Shown piece after piece: positions 1 to 9,690 of a stretch of DNA of 36,679 nt; position 1 is the stretch's first letter, and every line of letters begins with the position of its first letter. Both the position numbers and the translations under genes were made by a program. A model generated the notes under the pieces. That model was not told where the DNA came from, made no database searches, and was given only the letters and a program-made list of their open reading frames with translations. This stretch comes from Thoreauomyces humboldtii (taxonomy: Eukaryota > Chytridiomycota > Chytridiomycetes > Spizellomycetales > Powellomycetaceae), in NCBI GenBank assembly GCA_027596035.1, contig JADGJA010000145.1, positions 1 through 36,679 on the forward strand. Reading direction: 5' to 3'.

Positions 1-315
1 CCCCCATACACCACCACGGCCTCTCCCATTCCCACCGTCCTCTCCACCCGCGTCTTCCCAAACCTCAAGCGCGCTCATCTCTCCTCTCACGTCAACAGCA
101 GGCGTGTGTCCTTGCAACCCATTCATCAGAACCTGCCGGCAAGTTTCTCAACCCAGCGACACCACGAGTGACCCGCCTTCCTCTGCGGGTTCTCTTGCCC
201 TCGCTTCCCGACGCTCGTAGCCATTCGAGCCGAAGGCATACTGGCAAGGGACGGCTACGCCTCCCTATGCTCCGCCAGAAGGATATTCGTGGCATTGTCA
301 AAGCATAGCGAAGCC
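1..315. other. upstream region of the GT25 gene
   Basis: No gene is recognised here. The stretch is C/T-rich on the plus strand, as is common in fungal promoters, and leads into the strong start context GCCATGG at 314-320. The window edge may cut a neighbouring gene, but no reading frame here has recognisable protein features. Confidence 0.4.
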
Positions 316-2818
316 ATGGTCTCGTCCACCCTCCCTTCCCACAAGGACTCGTCCGTCCTCTTCTTCCCCTTCGAGTCGCTCAAGTCGGGAAAGTTGCTGG
401 CCGAAGCGGCCGAGGAAGCAGCGACCGATGCGGCAACGTTTCCCTCCGACTCGGCGGCATCGCGTTCAGAGACTTGCAGGGCCACGCTGCGCAACCTGGC
501 GGCGAGCGTCGCCGCTAGCACGACGCTCCTTTACGCGAGCAAAGCCGCATTTCGGCACGTCCACAGTCCTTCACCTCACAACATGCTCAGCGTGGCGGTT
601 CTCCTTGCGCTGGTGCATCAGGTCAGGCATCACTGCGGATCCTTCAAGATCCCGTGCAACTCCTGATCTCGTGCTTTGTTTCTTTCCCTTAGGTGTGCGT
701 ATATACGGTCGCCCAGATTGTTGCCACGCCACTCGCCGCAAACACGCTGGCGCCTCGCGCTCGCGTCCGGCTCGTGATCTTCACGACCATCTGTACGGTG
801 CTATCCTACTGGTGAGCACGTCGCTTTCGGGCAAAGTTCGCGCTCTCAAGTCGAAACTGATCCGAGAATGCGCAGGTTTCTCGTCGTATTGCCTCTCGAC
901 ACGTTTCAAGGCGTTACCCTCGTCGGACTTCCCCTCATCGTGCTGCATCGCCGTCGTAACTCTTCCATGCATTACCCTTCTGCCGCGTCCTCCTACCTGC
1001 TCCTCATCGGAGGCATCGCATGGATCGCCACCGACGCATTATCACAGAACCTGTCTGTTGTCGTCATCCTCGCGCTCATCTTCAACTTTGCTGTTCTCGT
1101 ACCGTCCACAAGCGTGTTGTTTGGACGTGCGGCAGAAGTCCGATCCCTTGCTGTGAGTTCGAAATGAAGTTTGGAGCATCCCGGAGAACCGCGAAACTGA
1201 TTCTATCGCATTTCGCTTACAGCCCTGGACGATCTCGTTGCTAGCAGCGATATGGTTATTCATGGAAGTTCTGCAAAGTACGGTCGTCATGATCCCTGGC
1301 TTCTGGACGCCTTCCGTCATCTTCATGACTTCAGTGAGCGCCGTTAGCGCAGTTGCCACCATGGCCATTCCCACCAGTCCCAAAACATCCGTGTTCACTC
1401 CGGAGTCCCAAGTATTACGGGTATGCGGGGGGCATGCCATCACATGCTACATCGTCGACATCTTTTCTGACACCTTTCGAAATTTAGGTCGTTTTGATAT
1501 GTTTCTTGTCCTGGGTGTCGGGTTTGGAGACGGTGACACTATCCAAGCTCACTGGTCTGGGCATGATTGCAGCAGCGGCGATAGTGCACTTCCAGTACTC
1601 GGATCGCTCTCCAACGTACAGCCCCACTTACCCAATTCAACGGACGCCACAATCGTGGAAATCCCGCAAGAAGGCAATATTCTCTCGCCTCGCTGTGGTC
1701 TGCGTGGCTCTCCTCGGCATAGTGGGCGTCTTCCAAACATTCTCCAAGGCGCTCCCGCATCGGTCGTCTCGAGACACCATTGCGCCGTTCTCCGACGATG
1801 AGCTCCTTCATATACCCGGAGAGAAGACGCTCGGCTTTGACCGCATTTACGTGATCAATTTACCACGCCGGACGGACAGACGCGATCTTATGGCTGCCAG
1901 GCTCCACAAGCTCGAGCTGGACGCGTACATTACCCCCGCCTCCACGTACGAGTCTCCCGCCGTGCTTGATCGCCTGGACCTTCTCCACAGAAAAGCGCTA
2001 TGGGGCTGGTTCCCGTTCGGCAGCCACTTGAGTCGAGGGGAGGTAGCTCTCACCGTCAGCCAGCTCCGCATCTTCAAGGACATGGTAGAGCGGAACATTC
2101 CTTGGGCGCTGCTCTTGGAGGACGACGTGACTATGGAGAAAAGGGTCGATTCGATCTACAAGCCTTTCTCGAGAATGGTGCCACAGGATGCCGATCTGCT
2201 ATATCTTGGTGCGGATCTGATGTAGCGTCACCCTGGTGAAAAACCGAGCGGCTGCTTACGGACGAACGTTATTTCTCCAGGTTGGTGTGATAACCCACCG
2301 GGCACAGAGGTTGCATCCTTTGGTCCGATGGACACGGATCGCCTGCCCCGAGATTACAGTATGGCCGTGGCAACACATCCAAGTTGCACTCACGCGTTCG
2401 CCGTCACGCTAAAGGCAGCACGGATCATGCTGGCGAAATTCGACGAACCGCATGCTGCATGCGACGATTCTATTGTGGAGCTCGTGGTAAGCCATCACAG
2501 TCTGTCTTCGGGAAAGTTTGCTCTTTCTTATCTTTTTGTCCGTCGAAACAGAATCTTGGAACTCTCAAAGCTTACAGCATGCACCCACCGCTCATCACTC
2601 AGGACGAGGAGACACCGAGCGACCTGGCGGTTGACGGTTGGTGGCTCCCCATCAAGAACGCCGGCGTGGCCTTCTCGAAACACGTTCGCGGTGTCTCGCG
2701 ACCTGCCCTCGACGAACCCGTCAATCTCACTGACGCCGACAGGTCATGGGCGGCCGCTTGGCGCGAGGCTAGCGAAACGAGATCGCCCTGGGTCAACTTT
2801 ACGAACGTCGAATCATGA
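316..2818 (+). CDS. polytopic membrane protein with C-terminal GT25-family glycosyltransferase domain
   Basis: Seven exons are predicted: 316-621, 693-811, 876-1152, 1223-1420, 1488-2208, 2281-2486 and 2552-2818, about 697 aa. The ATG at 316 lies in GCCATGG. A GT at 1412 is an in-frame alternative donor for exon 4. The first ~340 residues hold about eight or nine hydrophobic segments separated by short loops. The C-terminal half matches glycosyltransferase family 25 (LPS glycosyltransferase/procollagen galactosyltransferase type): FDRIYVINLPRRTDRR opens the domain, LLLEDDVT is the acidic metal/donor-binding motif, then LLYLG, DNPPGTE and HAFAVTLKAARIML follow in family order. The family transfers sugars in the secretory pathway or at membranes; donor and acceptor cannot be read from sequence. 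The long multi-pass N-terminus is unusual for GT25 proteins and could be a fusion, but one continuous spliced frame supports it. An AATAAA at 3103-3108 may be the polyadenylation signal. Confidence 0.8.
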
Positions 2819-3177
2819 GTCCTAGGCACAATGTCACATTACAACTGTCGCAGGGTCGACTCCCCTTCTTTGAGTCCGCGAAGCCCTTGTATTTAACCTT
2901 TTCTTGACGTTCCTTGGGTCTTGCTCCTACGTGCGACTTCGGATCTTCCGGACAACGTCACCTTACCTCACCTTGTCTGCACATCACTGCTGCCCTCGCC
3001 AGCAATGCTTCCACACGATACGACGTTCACCACCCCGGCGAGCGAAAAGAGCAGCCCTTTTCTTTACTTTTTTTTTGGAACCTTCACCTATTCCTTTTTA
3101 CCAATAAATCCTAGAATACATTGCGAGATGACAACTGGTGTTTGCGGCAACCTTTCATCTGCGTCATCGCGCGTTTG
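2819..3177. other. convergent 3' intergenic region
   Basis: Between the stop codons of the GT25 gene (+) and NUP85 (-). It contains a T-run near 3066-3076 and an AATAAA at 3103-3108, consistent with transcript ends. No coding signal is seen. Confidence 0.4.
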
Positions 3178-5544
3178 CTATTTCACTCTACACATGAACG
3201 CACGACTGAGGTTCCTCACCAGAGCCTCCCTGACCAGGTCCAGTTGCGCTTCCGCCTTCTCGACTCCGAGAGCCCGTTCCTGCCTGGTCCTGTGAGATCC
3301 CACCGAGGCCGGCTCTCCTCCAGACCCTCCGGTCGCCTTGGCGGAAGCGGTCGACGCGACGGCGTCCTCCCAAGCGCCCAAGTATTCCTCCCTGCGATGA
3401 CTGGTCGTGACCTCCTCCAGACACCACATCAGCTCCTCTGTCCCCTGGACCCCGAACACGACTCGATCCTCCATGCTCAGCAACGGCAGACTGTCGATGA
3501 GGGCCGTGTAGACCAGTCGTTTCGGCAACAGGTTCCTTCCACCGTCCACTCCGGTGGAGGAACCCACTATCTTGACCAGAAGGGCACCGGCCTCCTCGTA
3601 GGACCCTCTCGCGTACAGGTCGTGGAACTCCCTGTACCGTACCAGGAGCGTGAGCCTCCCGTTCCCTTCCAGACTCGAGCTGGAGAGGTTGGCAGCCACG
3701 TCCTTCCACGCGAGGTCGCCGGAGGCGAGGTAGCGGTCCACGAGCTCGTCCACCACCGCCGCCACCATCGCGACGTCCTTTGCAGCCAGGTAGTGCTCGA
3801 TCGCCTCTCCCGGTCTGCCCTCCCGATGCTTCCGTCTCGCAGTGACGCTCTCGAGCCGTCTTCTCGCGGGTTCGAGGTTGTGACGCTTGCAGAACTCGAC
3901 CAGCTTCCGCGCCTTCTGCTCCCCGTCGTCTCGGATCGGGATCCGGAGGACGACCTGGTCGAGGACGTCGCGTCCCGTGACGGGACAGGCGACGACGTAT
4001 TCGAGGGCCACGCGCCAGAGGTCGGGATGGGAGAGGAGGACGTCGGCGTAGTGGAGCAGGTACCATTCTCTCTGAGGTTTGGGTTTCTGACTCCCCGCGT
4101 TGCCGCCGCTGCCGTGCGTGCCCCCCACGGCGGGGAGGAGGGAAGCGACGAGGTTGTCCCTGTCCAGCGCTCCCATGTGGTGGAGGAGGTCGGCGAGATG
4201 AGCCACGAGCCACCAGTCCAGCTTCGTGCAGTATCGGATGGTTCTTTGGAAGTTTCCCTCCATGACCGAGATCTCGATCAGTTCCTTGATAGACGATTCG
4301 TCGTCCTCGTTGTCCGTGACGTGGTTGGTCCCGCGGGCCTTTGACAGGAGTTCCGCAATCTCGTGTCGCTTCAAGGAGGGATGCACGAACAGAATCAACC
4401 CAGAGACGGCCTCCCGCCAATCCAAAGCGAGGTTCTGGATGGTCCTCTCGTCTCCTGCCAACACCGCCATGACGCGGGCGATGTCCTCGTGATCGTTCAC
4501 GTCGCCGGGGACCTGCCTCCGCAGCGTGGTCTGCCCGCGAGTGACCTGTTCCAGCCACCTCGCCCTTTGTTGTTCGAACGTGGTCTGCGAGGCATGGGCA
4601 GCGGGTGTGGGTCTCGACTGGATCAGCTCTACGAGTCTGACGAGCGGAGATTCCGCGTCTGCGGACGTTGTCGCGTGGGCGGAAGCGTTGACGGCGTATG
4701 CGTGATAGTCGGGGTGGCGTTTGAGGATGGAGATGACCGTCATCAGGTGACCGCGGAGCAGCGTCTGATACACAAAGTCCCAATAGTGCGGATGGTCGCG
4801 CGGATTCCTCTGATTTTGGAACGGCAAGAAGTCCTCGTCGGCCGGCGCTGCGTAGTGGGTGTTCAACCAAGCCGAATAGTCCTCCTGGACGTGATCCCAC
4901 TGTGAAGGACCCAGGGGCAGGTCCCCTTTGATGTGCACCATCTCAAGGAGCATCATGACGCTATGCGCTGTACTGAGGATCGTGATCTCGGAGATGTCGG
5001 GATCCTCACGCGACACCTTTTGGAACTGCTTCAGAATCTTTTCGCAGTAATCGACGGTGGCCGCCGCCACGGCGCGCTTGACGGCGGTCCCGGACGCTCC
5101 CCCTATCGCAGCTACAGATGATTGGGCGTCCAGTGGGAATCGACTGCGTCGACGATCAGCTCCCAAAGACCTGCTGCTTCCCGAATCCCCATCCGCAGCG
5201 GCGACCGCGGCTTGCAAGCCCGCAAACACGCTGTGGGTCTCGTGCACGAACGAGACGCGGGAGGATGGAATGTCTGCCGCGAATTTCACGAACGCGATCT
5301 GCTGCTCCTCGAGCTTCTCCTGAGGGTTTGTTGGAGGTGACGTAAGATGGCCTACACGGGGACCCAGGTGAACGAGGACCTCGTTGCCGAGAGCTGGAAG
5401 GTGCCCGACGAGGATCCGTTGCCGTCGCGGGAGATCGGCATTGTCGTGGCAAAGGTTGGCAAACGTCTCTGCAGCTTCGGAGGATGACGCATGCTGCTCG
5501 TCCTGCTGACTCCCGTCGCGGCCCCTCTGATGTTGTTGCTGCAT
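3178..5544 (-). CDS. NUP85: nucleoporin Nup85 (Nup84/Nup107-160 Y-complex)
   Basis: A single uninterrupted frame of 788 aa, close to the size of yeast Nup85. Nup85 is a structural scaffold of the Y-shaped nuclear pore coat subcomplex, built of alpha-helical repeats and paired with Seh1. The sequence is almost entirely predicted helix after a Gln/Ser-rich N-terminus. Family-like features are the central segment LDWREAVSGLILFVHPSL followed by HEIAELL, and the preceding WDFVYQTLLRGHLMTVISIL helix pair. The C-terminus is rich in charged helices and ends in RAFMCRVK. The ATG at 5544 is the first in frame, but the leader just upstream carries a CAG-type repeat and a possible splice acceptor (AACAG before the ATG), so an extra 5' exon cannot be excluded. 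The gene is intronless, unlike most neighbours. Large open frames on the opposite strand (for example 3121-4344) are shadows. Identity rests on recalled family pattern, not an alignment. Confidence 0.8.
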   Translation of the reverse strand: MQQQHQRGRDGSQQDEQHASSSEAAETFANLCHDNADLPRRQRILVGHLPALGNEVLVHLGPRVGHLTSPPTNPQEKLEEQQIAFVKFAADIPSSRVSFVHETHSVFAGLQAAVAAADGDSGSSRSLGADRRRSRFPLDAQSSVAAIGGASGTAVKRAVAAATVDYCEKILKQFQKVSREDPDISEITILSTAHSVMMLLEMVHIKGDLPLGPSQWDHVQEDYSAWLNTHYAAPADEDFLPFQNQRNPRDHPHYWDFVYQTLLRGHLMTVISILKRHPDYHAYAVNASAHATTSADAESPLVRLVELIQSRPTPAAHASQTTFEQQRARWLEQVTRGQTTLRRQVPGDVNDHEDIARVMAVLAGDERTIQNLALDWREAVSGLILFVHPSLKRHEIAELLSKARGTNHVTDNEDDESSIKELIEISVMEGNFQRTIRYCTKLDWWLVAHLADLLHHMGALDRDNLVASLLPAVGGTHGSGGNAGSQKPKPQREWYLLHYADVLLSHPDLWRVALEYVVACPVTGRDVLDQVVLRIPIRDDGEQKARKLVEFCKRHNLEPARRRLESVTARRKHREGRPGEAIEHYLAAKDVAMVAAVVDELVDRYLASGDLAWKDVAANLSSSSLEGNGRLTLLVRYREFHDLYARGSYEEAGALLVKIVGSSTGVDGGRNLLPKRLVYTALIDSLPLLSMEDRVVFGVQGTEELMWCLEEVTTSHRREEYLGAWEDAVASTASAKATGGSGGEPASVGSHRTRQERALGVEKAEAQLDLVREALVRNLSRAFMCRVK

Positions 5545-5931
5545 CTGTTTGACGCTTGAGTATACTGTACTGTGTGCTTTGCAGTGATCAGCAGGTGTTG
5601 CTGCTGCTGCTGCTGCTGCTGCTGCAAAAAGCTGCCAGGAGGCTGCCTTGTGTTCTGTTCAGCCTCTCGGACACCGGGTTCACCATTTCGCCAGCCCTCC
5701 TCCCTGCGTCTCCAGCCTTTACTAGGCAAAACGAGACGGCGATTGTGACAAGATTGAAGAAGCTTGCATTGATGGTGAACATCATCGAGCTTTCAAGCAC
5801 GGGCAGGTTAAAGATAGATATCGAAAGATACATGAAAAAAAGGGGCGCGGAAGGGGAAGGGATGGCTCTAGACCGTTCGCTGCCGGACTTGCTTGACGCA
5901 CCGACGACAAAAGGCAGGGCTGTCGTTCCCC
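5545..5931. other. NUP85 leader and NmrA-like gene 3' region
   Basis: Apart from the trinucleotide tract, nothing recognisable is present. NUP85 (-) starts at its left edge and the NmrA-like gene (-) ends at its right, so it contains one gene's promoter and the other's terminator. Confidence 0.4.
5598..5625. repeat. CTG/CAG trinucleotide tract in NUP85 leader
   Basis: About eight perfect CTG units (CAG on the NUP85 strand) lie 57-81 nt upstream of the NUP85 start. They would read as polyglutamine in a minus-strand frame that is not the NUP85 frame. They most likely sit in the 5' UTR or promoter, and copy number may vary between strains. Confidence 0.85.
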
Positions 5932-6870
5932 TTACTTTGGCGCGGGAGCAAGGACGGTACGCAACACCTCCTCAAAGTCACCCAGGGCAATCTTGTGCTT
6001 GTGAGCGTACGTGTCGTGGTGAGGGAAGTGGGTTCCCTTGCCAGCCAGGTAGATGAGTCCCACGCGGGCGACCCAATCGTTCTCGTCTGCTTTTGCCGCC
6101 GTCTCGAACTCGGCCTTGCCCTTGACAGCCTTGGTCCACTCTTCGCCCGTGGATCGTTCCAGGGCGGCGTGGAACTCGGACCACGAGTAGTTCAGGGTTC
6201 CAAAGAACACGGTCTCGTTCCGACCACGGCCCGAGACGACGAGGTCCGCCGTCTGTCTGCCGACGTCGCCGAGAGGCGACAGGGAGATTCGTGCGTCAAA
6301 GCTTCCGGGTGCGGTGAGGGTCTTGGTTGCGGGATCCACGCCAGCGAAGGGGGCAATGTACTCTGCAAAGATTCCGACTTCGATGAAGGTGTAGTCGAGA
6401 CCGGCCTTCTTGATGGCGTCCTGAACGTCCAGCTTGAAGTCCCACACCGAAACGGGTCCTCCACGACCGACCTTGTCCATGTCGATGCCGAACTCGGAGG
6501 GTATGAATCGCTTGACGCCAGCGATCTTGGCAGCTTCCACGAGTTTGAGCTGCCCTTCCTTCAGAAGTTCGATACCGACAGTCGAGAGGACGACGTCTGT
6601 GTCGCGAAGAGCTGCGGCAAGCTCGTCGATCGAGGCGGACTGAACGTCGATGTCGATGGCTCGTGCGCCTTGGTCAAGGAGGGCGGTGCGGCCCGCTTGC
6701 TTTGCGGCGAGTGCATCAGCGGGGAGGGCACGCAGGAGTAGAGTGACTTGAACCTTGCTACCGTGGGAGAGGAGAGCGTCGGTGATCGCCGTGCCTAGGT
6801 TGCCCGTAGCGCCGACGATGGCGACACGGATAGGGGACGGCCATTCGTTGGCGTTGACGTTGGCGGACAT
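5932..6870 (-). CDS. NmrA-like / isoflavone reductase-like NAD(P)-binding protein
   Basis: An intronless gene of 312 aa starting at the ATG at 6870 (context AACCATGTC). It is an atypical short-chain dehydrogenase with a Rossmann fold. The N-terminal dinucleotide-binding motif VAIVGATGNLG is at about residues 15-25, followed by DVVLSTVG, then the segment KRFIPSEFGID typical of phenylcoumaran/isoflavone reductase-like and NmrA-like families. Members either reduce small aromatic or quinone-like substrates with NADPH or sense the redox state of the dinucleotide; the substrate here is unknown. The length is standard and no key motif is missing. A TATA box lies 125 nt upstream. The gene is transcribed toward NUP85 in the same orientation. 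Confidence 0.85.
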   Translation of the reverse strand: MSANVNANEWPSPIRVAIVGATGNLGTAITDALLSHGSKVQVTLLLRALPADALAAKQAGRTALLDQGARAIDIDVQSASIDELAAALRDTDVVLSTVGIELLKEGQLKLVEAAKIAGVKRFIPSEFGIDMDKVGRGGPVSVWDFKLDVQDAIKKAGLDYTFIEVGIFAEYIAPFAGVDPATKTLTAPGSFDARISLSPLGDVGRQTADLVVSGRGRNETVFFGTLNYSWSEFHAALERSTGEEWTKAVKGKAEFETAAKADENDWVARVGLIYLAGKGTHFPHHDTYAHKHKIALGDFEEVLRTVLAPAPK

Positions 6871-6994
6871 GGTTTTCAAAAGCAGATGGGATGGGTGATG
6901 ATTTGGACTGGATGTTTCAGCAGATCAGGTTCAGCGACGGGTGAACTGGTCGATGAATTATATCTTCAGAAGGGCTGCAACAGGATTGCTATGG

Positions 6995-7001
6995 CTTTAT
7001 A
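6995..7001 (-). promoter_or_regulatory. TATA box of the NmrA-like gene
   Basis: The minus strand reads TATAAAG about 125 nt upstream of the start codon at 6870. It is the only clear TATA element in this upstream region. Function is inferred from position and sequence. Confidence 0.5.
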
Positions 7002-8006
7002 CTCGAGAACCTGGGGCAACCGCTACCATGCGTCGATATGGAATCCCCAGTTGCCATTTGTCACAGGCTGTCCAACTTTCTTGGACAGCAGCAGCCGTCA
7101 AGGGCCGTCATCGGGCGCCCCAGTCGCGCGCCTCGCTCTTCGAGTTAAAATAAGGGAGCTCGAGCTTGGTCGCCCTGAGAGGCTGAGAGGGTCGTCCTCC
7201 TGCGTCTACGAGGCTGTCCCGCGCCTCGTAAAGCGTTGTAGATCTGTCCAAAAAGCGCCGAAACCGTGCATGAACTCTTGATTGCGGGCACCCCCGAGAA
7301 CGTAACAATTTGGTACCAGCACTACTCTATGCTCATTCCAGCTGCTCTATCTGACCGCGCAAATACCGCCTTGAGAAATGGTCTGCGCTGGCCTCTCGGT
7401 TCCTTCAAAATCTTTCAAAAAAGCGCCAAGACCGTGCGTGCACAAACATTGTGATTGCGGGCACCACCATGACCGTACCGTCAAGCAACTAGCACATCAC
7501 TATGCTCATTCCAGCTGCTCTATCTGACTGCGCAAATACCGCCTCGAGAAATGGTTTGTACTGGCCTCTAGGTCGCTTCAAATGCCACAAAATCATCATT
7601 GCGGACACCCCCCGAAGCCGTACAGATACTATATACAGTCCTCGCTTTACATTTGGGGTCCTCTACAGTATGCGCCAACGCAATGAGTTCCTCATAGAAG
7701 CTGTGCTGTGTCGGGTGATTACTCGGCCTTCGGCCGGGCGCGGAGCGGCGCTCCACAAGGGACAGGTCTGCTTCATAACGGTGCGCCGAGGGTTGCTGCA
7801 ACACTTGCGCAAAGCGACCCTGTCCGCAAGGGCTACTCGAGAGCTATAGAGAGCATCACGGCTACGAGCTCACACATCGCCTTCTACTCGTCACCATGCA
7901 TCCTTAGTTTAGATGACTCTACCTTTTCCACGAATGAGCATCAAGAAATCTTTGAATAAAAATTAGACTATGTACAACGATGCGCGCCGTGTCCCCCGTC
8001 GCGCCC
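7002..8006. other. long intergenic region with repeat array
   Basis: About 1 kb between the TATA box of the NmrA-like gene and the 3' end of BUD31. Apart from the tandem repeat no gene, tRNA or known RNA is recognised. The part after 7630 has short open frames without any family resemblance. Confidence 0.4.
7248..7625. repeat. two-and-a-bit copies of a ~170-bp tandem repeat
   Basis: Copy 1 (about 7248-7414) and copy 2 (about 7415-7585) share long blocks, including ATGCTCATTCCAGCTGCTCT at 7329 and again at 7502, CGCAAATACCGCCT, AAAAGCGCC and GATTGCGGGCACC. A truncated third copy begins with ATTGCGGACACC near 7598. The offset between shared blocks is 168-173 nt. Identity is high in blocks with small indels between them. 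No gene crosses the array convincingly; short open frames in it are interrupted differently in each copy. Confidence 0.8.
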
Positions 8007-8720
8007 TCAGCTTCCAGAAGCACAGCCTCGGCATCTGCAAGAGACAGGATTCCATTATCAGTACCGAGGACCTCATGATCAGTACCGAGGACCACGATAA
8101 AGAACCGTGTTGCACGCTTGGCCCCCGAAAGACAAGAAAAAAAACCCACCCGCAATGCAGACACTCGACGAGCTTGTCCTCGCTCAGCTTGTTTTTGGGA
8201 ACGCGACAGACGCACATGGTACCGAAATTGGTGTCCTTTGGCTGTATGCACCTGAGGCAGCAGAGCTTCTCGTATCCGACCTTTCGCCACTTTGCGATGA
8301 GGGCGAGGTCGGCGTGCCCCTCCTTGCAGCAGTAATCGTAGAGCTCGCGGGAGATTGCCTTTCGGCGGTAGAACATGTCGTAGATGTAACGGGAACGTTG
8401 ATGGTGGAGACGGAAGACGGGCCAGAGGGCCTCGGCCTTGCGTTTGCCTTCATGGTCCTCGTTCTCGGCTAAAGATGACAAAGAATACGGATGGAGCACG
8501 GACAAGGAGAATCATGTTTGGGAAGTCGGAGGAAAGATGGAACAGGGACCATAATGAAGAGGAAAGGAAACTTTGTTTTAGCGACCGAGAAAGAAGGGAA
8601 TTCGTTCCCGCAAGCCCAACGTTTACCTTCACGCATCTTCAGCTGCAGCTCTCCCAACGTTGGTTCGAGGAGGTCCCATCCTTCTGGAGGAGGCTTCCGC
8701 CCACGCTTTACTCTTGGCAT
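8007..8720 (-). CDS. BUD31: Bud31/G10 pre-mRNA splicing factor
   Basis: Three exons on the minus strand: 8627-8720, 8150-8468 and 8007-8034, with introns of 158 and 115 nt, giving 146 aa (human BUD31 is 144). Bud31 is a small zinc-binding spliceosome component acting in the nucleus around the catalytic core of the activated spliceosome. Exon 1 encodes the hallmark N-terminus [20 protein letters not shown]. Exon 2 has [20 protein letters not shown], then [15 protein letters not shown] and a run of zinc-ligand cysteines ending CLHCG. The tiny last exon adds CRGCASGS and the stop, restoring the conserved C-R-G-C end. Reading through the last intron would give a false tail with hydrophobic and basic residues. 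The join phases fit (GAAG/CC and GG/A). It is divergently transcribed from the POLD4-like gene, 254 bp away. Confidence 0.95.
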
Positions 8721-8974
8721 GGGGTGCTGTTGCGTTTGAGGGAGGAGATCTTCTCAGGTAAAGAAGGGTTGCAGAGTCCAGAAGGCACCCACTGCATCGC
8801 ATCGGTCAGTGAGCGACCCTCCCTGATGAACCTCTGCGCCGCCCTTTCGTCCCAAACCAAACGAGCGCGTCAGACTGAACCACCCCCTCCATTCCCATCA
8901 CTTCTCTCGAGTAACAGCAATCCCACTCGGAACTCACAAAGGACAGCAAAACACTACCAGTACCATCACTCACC
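8721..8974. promoter_or_regulatory. shared divergent promoter of BUD31 and POLD4-like gene
   Basis: A 254-bp gap separates the two start codons, which face away from each other. It must contain both core promoters. No clear TATA box is seen; C/T-rich tracts lie near the POLD4 side. Confidence 0.5.
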
Positions 8975-9690
8975 ATGTCGGGCCGCACGAGAAACCCACC
9001 ATCCTCCAGGAAAGCCGCCGGCGCAAAATCATCATCAACTGATATAGCTTCCAAGCTCGACTTCACACATCGCAAGTCCACACCGCTTCGAGTCAGCGCA
9101 AAGAAGGATCTCGTTCAGCCAAAACGTCAAAGATCTGTCGACGATGTGGTGGTCGTGGTCGAAGAGGAAGCCCATAAGAAGGTCAAGGCGGACGTCTCGG
9201 GTAAGCAGGTCGTTACGAGAGAAGAGAGCCACAATGTTGCATCGGGGTGGTGGAAATGATGACTGGAGATGCGGATGACGATGCCACGTCACGCCTGTTG
9301 CAACTGCATGACGGGAGTTCACCGAAGAGAAATAAGGCGGTGTGCTGATGCCAGAGTTTTCCAAGCAGAACATGCTCCGGACGCCCTCCCAGATCACATC
9401 CGAGCTCTTGTCGAGAACAAACCCGCAGCCTTGCAGTTTCTCAAATCATTCGATCTAAACTTGGAGGTACAATCTCTGAATGTGACCAAGGCTGCGGTTC
9501 ATCGACTAAATCAGGTTTCCTTGCGTTTTCTTAGTATGGACCCTGCGTTGGCCTGTCACGATTGGAGCGCTGGAACCGCGCTCAGAAGCTCGAGCTGGCT
9601 CCACCAGTGGACGTGCTTGCGCTATTGCAAACGAAAGAGGTCCGCAATGACGTGGAGCTCAGAGAACCTCTTTGGCATGATGTTTTGTAG
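8975..9690 (+). CDS. POLD4: DNA polymerase delta small subunit (POLD4/Cdm1 family)
   Basis: Three exons: 8975-9200, 9369-9466 and 9535-9690, giving 159 aa, similar to the roughly 160 aa of fission yeast Cdm1. The protein is the accessory fourth subunit of replicative DNA polymerase delta, stabilising the complex in the nucleus. The N-terminus is basic and disordered with a lysine-rich part (PKRQRS). The C-terminal half carries the conserved block: FDLNLEYGPCVGLSRLERW across the exon 2/3 join, then RAQKLELAPPVDVLALL, and the terminal PLWHDVL. The second junction (GAG/TAT) falls inside the most conserved motif, so that intron is certain. The first acceptor, at 9368, was chosen because it keeps the frame and follows a T-rich tract; an in-frame alternative exists near 9320. 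Confidence 0.9.

Noticed and set aside
3121..4344. 407-codon open frame on the plus strand
   Set aside because: It lies wholly opposite NUP85, has Arg/Pro/Val-rich shadow composition, and has no family pattern.
3188..4900. 570-codon minus-strand frame overlapping NUP85
   Set aside because: It is the Arg/Gly/Pro-rich alternate frame of a GC-rich gene; NUP85 in the other frame has clear helical protein character.
5893..6741. 282-codon plus-strand frame
   Set aside because: Antisense to the NmrA-like gene, whose Rossmann motif is unambiguous.
7963..8505. Single-exon 180-aa version of BUD31
   Set aside because: It lacks the conserved N-terminus and has a false tail; both ends are restored by splicing to 8627-8720 and 8007-8034.
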